A stretch of DNA of 64,000 nt, taken from HK1 sp965202875 (lineage in GTDB: Bacteria > Pseudomonadota > Gammaproteobacteria > HK1). Where the stretch lies: assembly GCA_965202875.1 (NCBI GenBank), contig OZ241870.1:4588001-4652000 (forward strand), written 5' to 3'. The first letter of the stretch is position 1. Every line of letters starts with the position of its first letter. The notes below the pieces were generated by a model that ran no database searches, was not told the DNA's origin, and saw only the letters and a program-made list of their open reading frames with translations. A program made the translations under genes and the position numbers. Of this stretch, positions 9,609 to 17,586 are shown one piece after another.

Positions 9609-10153
9609 GCGCGGAGGGCGGCCCGCGGCGCGGCCTTCCCGGTCTTGCGGGAGGCGATCACATCGGCATCACGGTGCCCGATCTCGACGCCGGGGTGGCC
9701 TTCTTCGTTGACGTCATCGGCTGCGAGTACATCTTCGACGGCGGGCGCGTCGGTGGTGATCCGGCGTTCATGCGCGAGCGCCTGAACGTCCATCCCGACG
9801 CGAGCCTGCGCTACTGTTTTCTACGTTGCGGCCACGGCTTGAACCTCGAACTCTTCGAGTACAGCGCTCCCGGCCAGCGCACCGAGCCGCCGTGCAACAG
9901 CGACGCGGGAGGCCACCACGTCGCCTTTCACGTCGACGACGTCCACGCCGCGGCGGCCTATCTGCGAGAGTGCGGGATCCGGGTGCTCGGCGATCCCATG
10001 TCCATCGACAGCGGCCCCGCGGCGGGCTCCACCTGGGTGTACTTCCTCGCCCCTTGGGGGCTGCAGCTCGAGCTGGTCGGCTACCCCCAGGGCAAGGCGT
10101 ACGAGCGCACCGCGCGACGCCGGCTTTGGAATCCGCGTTTTCCGGCCCGGTGA
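9605..10153 (+). CDS. VOC (glyoxalase/dioxygenase) superfamily protein
   Basis: A 182-residue vicinal-oxygen-chelate protein with paired beta-alpha-beta-beta-beta modules. Module 1 starts DHIGITVPDLDAGVAFFVDVIG; the second has GGHHVAFHVDDVHAA and ends in WGLQLELVGYPQG. Candidate metal ligands are the His in DHIGITV, a Glu in LNLELFEY, the His in HHVAFHV and the Glu in LQLELV. Its ATG overlaps the stop of the AcoC-like gene (ATGA), so it belongs to the same operon. The reaction is unknown; isomerase, epimerase and dioxygenase activities all occur in this superfamily. Confidence 0.8.
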   Translation: MSAEGGPRRGLPGLAGGDHIGITVPDLDAGVAFFVDVIGCEYIFDGGRVGGDPAFMRERLNVHPDASLRYCFLRCGHGLNLELFEYSAPGQRTEPPCNSDAGGHHVAFHVDDVHAAAAYLRECGIRVLGDPMSIDSGPAAGSTWVYFLAPWGLQLELVGYPQGKAYERTARRRLWNPRFPAR

Positions 10154-10234
10154 GGGAGGCGCCGGTGGCCGGGACCGTGCAAAGCCTGTGGCGGCGTTGC
10201 GATCCGCCGGGCACTCGCGGGGGCTGATCGGGCG

Positions 10235-10918
10235 ATGGACTGGAGCCTGCTCAGCGCGTTCGACTTCGCGATCGTCTGGCGCTACCTGCCGGCGTTGCTC
10301 AAGGGCCTGTGGACGAACGTGCTGCTCACCGGGCTCGGCTTCGTCGCCGGCGGGATCGTCCTCGGCACCCTGCTGGCCTTGGCCAACTTCTCCCGCCATC
10401 GGGTCGTGCGCTGGCCGGTGATCGCCTTCGTCGAGTTCTGGCGCTCGACCCCGCTCCTGGTGCAGGCGATCTGGATGCACTTCGCGTTTCCGGTGGTGAG
10501 CGGGTTGCAGACCACCCCGTTCCAGAGCGCGCTGCTGGCGCTGGTGTTCAACGTGTCCGCCTACTGCAGCGAGATCATCCGTGCCGGCATCCTCGGAGTG
10601 CCGGGCGGGCAGATCGAGGCCGCCCGCGCCCTGGGGCTCGCGCCCGCGGTCATCTGGTACAAGGTGGTGCTCCCGCAGGCCGTCAGGATCATCGTCCCGC
10701 CGCTGATCGGCACCGTGATCAGCATCTTCAAGGCCACCGCCATCCTCTCGGTGCTGGCCATCAACGACCTGCTGCGCGCCGCGAGCCGCCTCTCCTCCTA
10801 CACCTTCAAGCCATTGGAGATCTACACGACGGCGGCGCTGCTCGCGTTCGTCTGCGGGCTGCTCCTGACCATCGCGGGCAATCGGCTGGAACACCGCCTG
10901 CGCCGGGGCGAGGGCTGA
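10235..10918 (+). CDS. Polar amino-acid ABC transporter permease
   Basis: A 227-residue inner-membrane protein of the HisM/GlnP type with about five hydrophobic segments. The EAA loop reads EAARALGLAPAVIWYKVVLPQA, and the N-terminal FWRSTPLLVQ is the family signature for the permease-pair interface. It forms a pair with the next gene, four bases downstream, and is followed by a binding protein. No ATP-binding subunit is found in this cluster, so the transporter must borrow an ATPase encoded elsewhere. Confidence 0.9.
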   Translation: MDWSLLSAFDFAIVWRYLPALLKGLWTNVLLTGLGFVAGGIVLGTLLALANFSRHRVVRWPVIAFVEFWRSTPLLVQAIWMHFAFPVVSGLQTTPFQSALLALVFNVSAYCSEIIRAGILGVPGGQIEAARALGLAPAVIWYKVVLPQAVRIIVPPLIGTVISIFKATAILSVLAINDLLRAASRLSSYTFKPLEIYTTAALLAFVCGLLLTIAGNRLEHRLRRGEG

Positions 10919-10922
10919 GGCG

Positions 10923-11579
10923 ATGGACTTGCGGCCGAGCGTGGTGCTCGGGAACTACCCGCTTCTGATCGACGGCGTGATCATGACCCTGTGGGCCGCC
11001 GCGGTGGCCCTGTCGATCGGTGTGGTGTTCGGCGCCGCCGGCTGCGCGGTGCGGCTCTCCGCCCGCCCCGCGTTCGACCGTGCCGTCCGCGGCTACGTGC
11101 TGTTCTTTCGTACGACGCCCGAAATGGTGCTGATCTTCTGGGGCTACTTCTGCATACCCTTCCTGTTCAAGCTCAAGGTGTCCGGCTTCTGGACGGGCAG
11201 CGTGGTACTGGGGCTGGTGGCCGCCGCCTACCTGACCGAGATCTTCCGCGCCGGCGTGCAGGCGGTGCCGCGCGGGCAAGTCGAGGCGGCGCACGCGCTG
11301 GGGGTCCCGGCATACCCGAGATGGCGCTTCGTGATCCTGCCCCAGGCACTGCGGCTGATGGTGCCGCCGCTCGTCAACTACTTCACCGAGCTGCTCAAGA
11401 ACACCACCCTGCTCTCCTCGATCGGGGTCGCCGAGCTTGCCCTGCAAGCCTACCTGCTCGGCGGCCGGACCTATCGCTACCTTGAATTTCTGAGCGTGAT
11501 CGCGCTCGTCTACTTTGCCATCATCTTCCCGCTCAGCATGGCCTCGCGCCGGCTCGAGCAGCGCGCCGGCAGCCACTGA
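10923..11579 (+). CDS. Polar amino-acid ABC transporter permease
   Basis: Second permease of the pair, 218 residues, with FFRTTPEMVLIFWGYF near the N-terminus, EAAHALGVPAYPRWRFVILPQALR as the EAA loop, and NYFTELLKNTTLLSSIGV after it, all typical of the HisMQ family. It begins four bases after the previous permease gene and precedes the periplasmic binding protein. Together they should import a polar amino acid or related amine; diaminopropionate or a derivative is suggested by the downstream lyase gene but is inference. Confidence 0.9.
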   Translation: MDLRPSVVLGNYPLLIDGVIMTLWAAAVALSIGVVFGAAGCAVRLSARPAFDRAVRGYVLFFRTTPEMVLIFWGYFCIPFLFKLKVSGFWTGSVVLGLVAAAYLTEIFRAGVQAVPRGQVEAAHALGVPAYPRWRFVILPQALRLMVPPLVNYFTELLKNTTLLSSIGVAELALQAYLLGGRTYRYLEFLSVIALVYFAIIFPLSMASRRLEQRAGSH

Positions 11580-11703
11580 TGTCCGCCGCTCACGGCTTCG
11601 ACCTCGGCACCCGCTGCGCAGCGCGCACGTCCCACCCCGCCCGGGGATCCGCGACAGTCTCGCCGGCACGGGCGGATCATCCGCTGCTCCAAAGGAGAAC
11701 GAC

Positions 11704-12516
11704 ATGAAATTCAAATGCCTGCCCAGTCGCACGGCGGCCCTCGTCGCCGCCATGACCCTGGCCGTCGGTGGCGTACACGCCGACCTCGTCGAGGAGGTCC
11801 AGGATCGCGGGGTCCTCAAGGTCGGCATGGCCGAGAGTCCCCCGTGGCAGTCGCCGAACCCGGAGTCCGGGGAGTACGAAGGCTTCAACGTAGACCTCGC
11901 CGGGCGCGTGGCGAAGCTGATGGACGTGAAGCTGGAGATCATCCCCGCGACCTGGTCCACGCTGATCCCCGGCCTGAAGGCGAAGCAGTACGATGTCATC
12001 TTCGCCAACCTGTTCGCCACCCCGCAGCGCGCGCTGGTGGTCAACTTCACCGAGCCCTACTCGACCTATGGATTCCATATCGTGGTCAACGCGGATTCCG
12101 GGATCATGACCCTGGAGGACGCCAACTCGCCCGACGTCACCTTCGTCGGCATGAGCGGCACGGTCGAGGAGACCTACCCGAAGGAGGTCTTCCCGAAGGC
12201 GAAGGTGCGCGGCATCGTGGGCAACGACGTCGCCGCCTGGATCGGAGAGGTCGCCTCCGGGCAGGCGGACGCCGCCTTCCTGGATCCAGGCACCTTCCGC
12301 CTCCTCAGGGCCAAGAACCCGATGCTGGAATCCCGGCTGCGCGTGCTGAACGACGAAGACCACCTGCTCAAGCCGGTGGGCCTCGCCTACGCGGTGCGTC
12401 CCGAGGACATGCACATGCTGCAGTTCCTCAACACCTTCATCCGGGATTTCGTGCGCAACCGCGAGCAGATCACGCTACGCGACCACTGGTTCGACCTTCT
12501 GGCCAAGCGCGAGTAA
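11704..12516 (+). CDS. Periplasmic amino-acid-binding protein
   Basis: A 270-residue type II solute-binding protein (SBP_bac_3). A signal peptide ends near residue 25 (AVGGVHA), followed by RGVLKVGMAESPPW, then the ligand-contacting stretch EGFNVDLAGRVA and RALVVNFTEPY. The start ATG 11704 has a strong AAAGGAG ribosome site. The C-terminal lobe has FLDPGTFRLL where many homologues carry the ligand-carboxylate Asp. It delivers ligand to the two preceding permeases. A strong hairpin follows the stop. Confidence 0.9.
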   Translation: MKFKCLPSRTAALVAAMTLAVGGVHADLVEEVQDRGVLKVGMAESPPWQSPNPESGEYEGFNVDLAGRVAKLMDVKLEIIPATWSTLIPGLKAKQYDVIFANLFATPQRALVVNFTEPYSTYGFHIVVNADSGIMTLEDANSPDVTFVGMSGTVEETYPKEVFPKAKVRGIVGNDVAAWIGEVASGQADAAFLDPGTFRLLRAKNPMLESRLRVLNDEDHLLKPVGLAYAVRPEDMHMLQFLNTFIRDFVRNREQITLRDHWFDLLAKRE

Positions 12517-12523
12517 GGGCGTC

Positions 12524-12554
12524 CGGCGGCCGGCCCGGTGTGGGCCGGCCGCCG
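12524..12554 (+). terminator. Perfect 13-bp GC hairpin after binding-protein gene
   Basis: CGGCGGCCGGCCC at 12524-12536, a five-base loop GGTGT, and the exact complement at 12542-12554. No T-run follows, so it is either an imperfect intrinsic terminator or an mRNA 3' stabiliser that separates the transporter message from the lyase gene at 12582. Confidence 0.55.
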
Positions 12555-12581
12555 CTCTCGCGCCGAGCCACGGGGACACTC

Positions 12582-13874
12582 ATGAAACCGACCCGCTTCG
12601 CGGCCGGCCACGTGCGGAACGTCCGCGCGAGGCCCGATCGCTCCTACGGGCCTCCTCAGGCCGCGATCATCGACCGCGACGACGTGGCCGCCGCCCGCGC
12701 CGAAATCTCCGGATGGCCCGGCTATCGGCCGACCCCTCTGGTCGCGCTCGACGGGCTTGCCCGCAGCCTGGAGCTTGGCGGCGTGCTGTACAAGGACGAG
12801 GACAAGCGTTTCGGACTGCACAGCTTCAAGGCGCTGGGCGGCGCTTACGTGGTGCTGCGCATGCTTCAGGAGCGGCTCGCCGCCGCGGGGCGGGGCGACG
12901 TGGGCACCGGCGACCTGCTGGCCGGGCGCCATCGCGAGATCCTCTCCGGGCTGACCGTGGCCTGTGCGACCGACGGCAATCACGGGCGCTCGGTGGCCTG
13001 GGGGGCACAGATGTTCGGCTGCCGCTGCCGGATCTACCTGCACTCGCACGTCAGCAAGGAGCGCGAGCACGCGATCGCCCGCTACGGGGCGCTGATCCAC
13101 CGGGTCCCCGGCACCTACGACGACTCCGTCCGCCGGTGCGCCGAGGACGCCGCCGCAAACGGATGGTTCCTGGCCGCGGACACTGCGGACCGCGAAGATG
13201 CCCGGGCCCCGGCGATCGTGATGCGGGGCTACGGCGTGATGGTGGACGAGATCCTCTCCCAAAGCGGCGGAGACGCCCTCACCCACGTCTTTGTCCAGGG
13301 AGGCGTGGGCGGGCTGGCCGCCTCCGTCTGCGGCCACTTCTGGCAGACGCTGGGCCCCCATCGCCCCCGCTGTGTGGTGGTGGAGCCCTCGCGCGCCGAC
13401 TGCATCGCGCGTTCCATCGCCGCCGGGAGGCCCACTCCGGTGCAAGGCGATCTCGACACCTTCATGGCCTGCCTGGCCGCGGGGGAGGTCTCGCGTCCAG
13501 CCTGGATCATCCTGGAGCACGGCGTGGACGACGTCCTCACCTTGCCCGACGAGGCAGCGAGGGAGGCCATGGGCGTGCTCGCCGCCGGAGTCGGCACGGA
13601 CCCGCCCCTGGTCTCGGGGGAATCGGGGTGCGCGGCCACCGCCGGCCTCCTCGCCGCGGCGCTGGACCCGGTGCTACGGCAGGCGCTTGGACTCGACCGC
13701 GATTCGCGCGTAGTGGCCATCGGAAGCGAAGGGGCGACCGACCCCGCCGCCTTCGAGCGCGTCGTCGGACGATCGGCGGACGCCGTCGCCCGATCGTCCC
13801 GAGGGGCCGCGGGGATCGGCGTTCAGCCGACCTGCCAGCCACCATCGACGGTGATCGACTGGCCGGTGACGTAG
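12582..13874 (+). CDS. dpaL: 2,3-Diaminopropionate ammonia-lyase
   Basis: A PLP-dependent fold-type II lyase of 430 residues that converts 2,3-diaminopropionate to pyruvate and two ammonia. The N-terminal FAAGHVRNV-like segment, the PLP lysine in RFGLHSFKALGGAY (about Lys83), ATDGNHGRSVAWGAQ, the phosphate-loop region GGVGGLAASV and the late SGESGCAATAGLLAA match DpaL/YgeX. In E. coli ygeX sits beside the M20 gene ygeY; here an M20 homologue starts 870 bp further on, across an SDR. The last 50 bases overlap tail-to-tail with the convergent SDR gene. Pyruvate formed could feed the upstream E1/E2 complex, which is inference. Confidence 0.9.
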   Translation: MKPTRFAAGHVRNVRARPDRSYGPPQAAIIDRDDVAAARAEISGWPGYRPTPLVALDGLARSLELGGVLYKDEDKRFGLHSFKALGGAYVVLRMLQERLAAAGRGDVGTGDLLAGRHREILSGLTVACATDGNHGRSVAWGAQMFGCRCRIYLHSHVSKEREHAIARYGALIHRVPGTYDDSVRRCAEDAAANGWFLAADTADREDARAPAIVMRGYGVMVDEILSQSGGDALTHVFVQGGVGGLAASVCGHFWQTLGPHRPRCVVVEPSRADCIARSIAAGRPTPVQGDLDTFMACLAAGEVSRPAWIILEHGVDDVLTLPDEAAREAMGVLAAGVGTDPPLVSGESGCAATAGLLAAALDPVLRQALGLDRDSRVVAIGSEGATDPAAFERVVGRSADAVARSSRGAAGIGVQPTCQPPSTVIDWPVT

Positions 13875-14626
13875 TCGCTGAGCGGCGAGGCCAAGTAGAC
13901 GTAGGTACCGGCCAACTGCGGGAGAGGGCCGAGATGGCCGACGGGAATACGGCTTTCGAGCGCTGCGCGCACCTCGGCTTCCGGCACCCCCCGGAGCGTC
14001 GCCCGATCACGGAAGAGCTGGCGGATCATGTCGGTGTCCATCTGCCCCGGGCACACACAGTTGACCAGGATGCCCCTGGGTGCGAGCTCCGCCGCCATCG
14101 ACTGCGCCAGACCCACCACGCCGAACTTGGCGGCGGAGTAGGCGGCGTTCTCGCGCCCGCCGCGCAGGCCGAACAGGGACGACGTGAAAATGATGCGCCC
14201 GCCCTCTCCTCGCGCCACCATGCGTCGCGCGAGGGCCTTGGCGGTGATGAAGGCGCCGGTGAGGTTGACGTCGATCACCCGCCGCCAGTCGTCGAGGCCG
14301 ATGTCGAGGGCGTGGCGCAGCAGCAGCACCCCGGCGTTCGGCACCGCCACGTCCACCCGGCCGAAGCGCTCCATGGCGGCGCCGGCCGCGCGCTCGGTGG
14401 CGGCTTCATCGGTCACGTCGAACGCGAGCGCGAGGGTGCGGGCGCCGAACTCCTCGGCCAGCGCCACGGCGCTACCGTGGACGGCTTCCGCCCGCACGTC
14501 GGCCATCGCCACCGACGCGCCGTGCGCCAGGAACGCACGGGCGACCGCAAGGCCGATCCCCTGGGCCGCGCCGCTGATGAAGGCTACGCGCCCGGCGAGC
14601 AGCTTGCCTCCGTTCGGTTCGGACAT
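13823..14626 (-). CDS. Short-chain dehydrogenase/reductase
   Basis: A 267-residue classical SDR. The NAD(P) loop is SGAAQGIGLAVARAF and the acidic cofactor-end residue sits in MADVRAE, suggesting NAD. PNAGVLLL (NAG motif), the catalytic Ser in IIFTSSLFG and the YSAAKFG tetrad Tyr/Lys are present, and the protein ends YVTGQSITVDGGWQVG. The start at 14626 gives the canonical N-terminus. It is divergent from the M20 gene (116-bp gap) and convergent with dpaL. Substrate unknown; 3-oxoacyl-ACP-reductase-like enzymes and sugar dehydrogenases share this pattern. Confidence 0.85.
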   Translation of the reverse strand: MSEPNGGKLLAGRVAFISGAAQGIGLAVARAFLAHGASVAMADVRAEAVHGSAVALAEEFGARTLALAFDVTDEAATERAAGAAMERFGRVDVAVPNAGVLLLRHALDIGLDDWRRVIDVNLTGAFITAKALARRMVARGEGGRIIFTSSLFGLRGGRENAAYSAAKFGVVGLAQSMAAELAPRGILVNCVCPGQMDTDMIRQLFRDRATLRGVPEAEVRAALESRIPVGHLGPLPQLAGTYVYLASPLSDYVTGQSITVDGGWQVG

Positions 14627-14742
14627 CGATTTCTCCGTCGCGCTGTCGCTTGTCCGGCTGGGCCCGTGGCGGCCACTATCGGCAGGATGCCGGTGAGGCG
14701 CAAGCCGCCCGACGCCCCGGATCGGCGTGGAGACCGCCTGCG

Positions 14743-16023
14743 ATGACCATGACCACTCCTTCCCCGGCGGTCGATGAACGCACCGGCGCGCTGGTGGACG
14801 GTTTCGTCGACGGCGCACGAGAGACCCTGGTCGATCTGTGCCGTCAGCTCGTGGAAGCCCGAAGCGTGAACCCGCCGGGCGACACCAGCGCCGCCGCGGC
14901 GGTCGTCCATGGCTTCCTGGCCGCCCATGGCCTCGACTGCGAGCGGATTGCCCCCGTCCCCGGCAAGCCCAGCGTGATCTCCGGCTTCGACGGCCACGCC
15001 AGGGGCCGGCACCTGGTGCTGAACGGCCATCTCGATACCATCCCACCCGGGGACGAGCGTGACTGGTCGGTGCCGCCGTTCTCTCTCACGCGACGCGACG
15101 AGCGCCTGTTCGGCCTCGGCCTGGGCAACATGAAGGCGGCGGTGGCGGCGCTCGCGCTTGCCTGCGTATTCCTGCAAAACCACCGCGATCGATGGCGCGG
15201 GCGCGTGAGCTTCACCGCGGTTCCCGACGAGACCGTGTTCGGCCCGCACGGCGCGGCTTGGCTGCTCGACGAGCGCCCGGAACTCCTGGGAGATGCGCTG
15301 ATCTGCGGAGAAGGCCCCGGCGGGATGCAGCTATCGGTGGCTGAGAAAGGGGTGCTGTGGCTCGCGATCGAGGCCGAGGCGCCTCCCGGGCAGGGCATGC
15401 TCAGCCGCCGCGGCGGCTCGGCCATCGCGCGGCTGGCCCGGGTGATTGGCGAGCTCGATGCGCTCAACGAGCTGCACACGCCGCCGCCCCCTCCCGTCGC
15501 AGTCCTGGCCGACAACGCCGGCGAGCAGGGCCTCCGGCTGTCGGTGAACGCCGGGCGTGTCGAAGGCGGCGGCCTGATCAGCCAGGTTGCCGCGGCCGCC
15601 CGCGCCGAGGTGGACGTCCGGATCCCGCCAGGGATGACGATCGCCGGCGTCGAGGATCGCGTGGACGCGATCACCCGCACGGTCGAAGGAACCCGCTGGA
15701 AGCGGATCAAGGGATGGGAGCCGAACTGGACCGTCCCGGGAGAGGCGATAGTGCAGGCCGTCGCGGATGCCGCATCGCAGGTGCGCGGGCGCCCGCCGGC
15801 ATTGGTGGTCCGTCTGCCGGCGAGCGACGGCAGCCGTTGGCGCGCCCGCGGCGTCCCCGCGATCTGCTACGGGCCGCAGCCCGGGCTCGCGGCCGGTGTC
15901 GACGACCATGCATTCGAGCAGGATGTGATCGACTGCGCCAAGGTCTACGCACTTGCCGCCATCGCCTACCTGAACAGGGGACGTCGGCTCTGTCGCGATG
16001 AAGCGTCGATCGGTGAGGGTTGA
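14743..16023 (+). CDS. M20-family amidohydrolase homologue with altered active site
   Basis: A 426-residue protein of the ArgE/DapE/YgeY family. The first metal His-Asp motif is intact (LNGHLDTIPPGD), as is a late His (VDDHAFEQD). The bridging-Asp motif normally ending DMKGG reads GLGNMKAA (Asp to Asn), and the Glu-Glu pair reads PDETVFG (second Glu to Thr). The dimerisation-domain His usually found after VAEKGVLWL is not apparent (PPGQGMLSRRGGSA). It may be a pseudoenzyme or a divergent metal-site variant. Context beside dpaL recalls ygeX-ygeY. The last ten or so residues run into the degenerate potC region, so the original C-terminus may be lost. Confidence 0.75.
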   Translation: MTMTTPSPAVDERTGALVDGFVDGARETLVDLCRQLVEARSVNPPGDTSAAAAVVHGFLAAHGLDCERIAPVPGKPSVISGFDGHARGRHLVLNGHLDTIPPGDERDWSVPPFSLTRRDERLFGLGLGNMKAAVAALALACVFLQNHRDRWRGRVSFTAVPDETVFGPHGAAWLLDERPELLGDALICGEGPGGMQLSVAEKGVLWLAIEAEAPPGQGMLSRRGGSAIARLARVIGELDALNELHTPPPPPVAVLADNAGEQGLRLSVNAGRVEGGGLISQVAAAARAEVDVRIPPGMTIAGVEDRVDAITRTVEGTRWKRIKGWEPNWTVPGEAIVQAVADAASQVRGRPPALVVRLPASDGSRWRARGVPAICYGPQPGLAAGVDDHAFEQDVIDCAKVYALAAIAYLNRGRRLCRDEASIGEG

Positions 16024-16560
16024 GGGTGTCGTTCGCCATCCGCCGGGCCGCGTCCCGCTTCTCCCCACGAGCCAGGAGACGGTGACGAAGACGACGGAGA
16101 CCATGAGCATCAGCGTGGAGAGCGCCATGATGTTCGGCTTGATGCCCTGCTTGACGGCCCCGAAGATCGCCGTCGGGAGGGTCTCGACGCCCGCCCCCTT
16201 GACGAAGTTGGTGATGATGAAGTCGTCGAGGGAGATGATGAAGGCGAGCAGGAACCCGGAGAGGATGCCGGGGGCCATGAGCGGCAGGAGCATGCCGGAA
16301 GGTCTCCGCCCGGCTCGCGTAGAGGTCCCGCGCGGCCTCTTCGTACATGCGCCGCGTGCGCGCCTCGATCTCGGCCGCGGGCCGCTTCAGCCGCCGCATC
16401 CCGAACGCGACGTTCTCGGCGACCGTCATGTGGGGGAAGAGCGCGTACTGCTGGAAGACGGTGTTCACCGGCCGCCGGTTGGGCGGCAGCCCCTCGATCT
16501 TCTCGCCGTAGAGGAAGATCGCGCCTTCGGTCACGTCCTCGAACCCCGCGATGTGTATTC
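16020..16560 (-). pseudogene. Fused, frameshifted remnant of potA and potC (polyamine ABC transporter)
   Basis: Reading leftwards from about 16560, the minus strand encodes a PotA-like ATPase piece (IAGFEDVTEGAIFLYGEKI, NTVFQQYALFPHMTVAENV). Around 16355 it passes directly into a PotC-like permease piece (EAARDLYASRAETFR), losing the rest of potA, all of potB and the front of potC. The PotC part then shifts frame near 16293 into LLPLMAPGILSGFLLAF and SLDDFIITNFVKG, and again near 16070, where ARGEKRDAARRM appears in another frame. There is no start codon context. A non-functional deletion relic of a spermidine/putrescine operon. Confidence 0.8.
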
Positions 16561-17583
16561 GGTCGTGAAGGACAGCGACGCCCACGTCCGGTTCACCTTC
16601 CTCACCGGGGTGAGCAAGTTCTCCCGGGTGAGCCTGTTCTCCGGCCTCGACAACCTCACCGACATCACCCTGGACCCGCGTTACTCGGCCCTCTGCGGGT
16701 ACACCGATGCGGACCTGGACACCGTGTTCGCGCCGGAGCTTCCGGGGCTCGACCGCGACGAGATCCGCCGCTGGTACAACGGCTATGGCTGGCTCGGGGA
16801 GGGGAGGGTCTACAACCCTTTCGACATCCTGCTGCTGTTCGACACCCGCGAGTTCGCCGCCCACTGGTTCCGGACCGGCACGCCGACGTTCCTGGTCGAG
16901 ACCCTGGTCAGGCGCGGGGTGAGCCCCCTGGCGCTGGAGAGGATGGCGGGCACCGACGAGCTGCTGTCCACCTTCGACGTGGACGACATGGCGACGGAGG
17001 CGCTGCTGTTCCAGACCGGCTACCTCACGATCCGGGACCACAGGCGCCTCGGCGGCCGGACGGTGTACCGGCTCGGCTATCCGAACCAGGAGGTGCGCCA
17101 GAGCCTGAACGAGACAGCCTGTCGCGCTACCTGGCCGGGGATTCGACGCGCCAGATGGCCAACAGCATCCGTCTTTACGAACTGCTCGAAGCCAACGACT
17201 TCGCGGGGCTGAAGACCCTGTTCCACGCCTTCTACGCGAGCATCCCCCACCAGTGGTACACCAACAACGACATCGCCAACTTCGAGGGCTACTACGCGAG
17301 CGTGTTCTACTCCTGCTTCGCGGGGCTGGGGCCGGACGTGACGGTGGAGGACGGCACCAGCCACGGGCGGCTGGACATGGCGGTGTGCTTCAACGCCAAC
17401 GTGTACCTGTTCGAGTTCAAGGTGGTGGAGATGGAGCCTGCGGGAGAAGCGACGGCGCAGTTGAAGGAGCGGCGCTACGCGGACAAGTACCGGCACTTGG
17501 GGCAGCCGATCCACTTGATTGCGGTGGAGTTCGGCAAGGAGGCGCGCAACGTGGTGGCGTTCGAGGTGGAGCGCGCGGCATGA
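16553..17583 (+). pseudogene. Truncated, frameshifted AAA-ATPase-like/PD-(D/E)XK nuclease protein
   Basis: C-terminal two thirds of a protein of the AAA-ATPase_like plus DUF1703 nuclease-domain family. It starts abruptly at the junction with the potA relic (about 16553) and reads FLTGVSKFSRVSLFSGLDNL, RRWYNGYGW and YNPFDILLLFDTREF. Near 17111-17118 a frameshift moves the reading into LSRYLAGDSTRQMANSIR, then the nuclease core GRLDMAVCFNANVYLFEFKV, and it ends EVERAA before the stop at 17583. The ATP-binding N-terminus is missing. Whether the frameshift is biological or a sequencing error cannot be told here, but the missing N-terminus argues for decay. Confidence 0.8.
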
Positions 17584-17586
17584 GCC

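Noticed and set aside
10154..12581. A missing ABC ATPase gene for the polar amino-acid transporter
   Set aside because: No Walker A or signature motif occurs in any frame between the VOC gene and dpaL.
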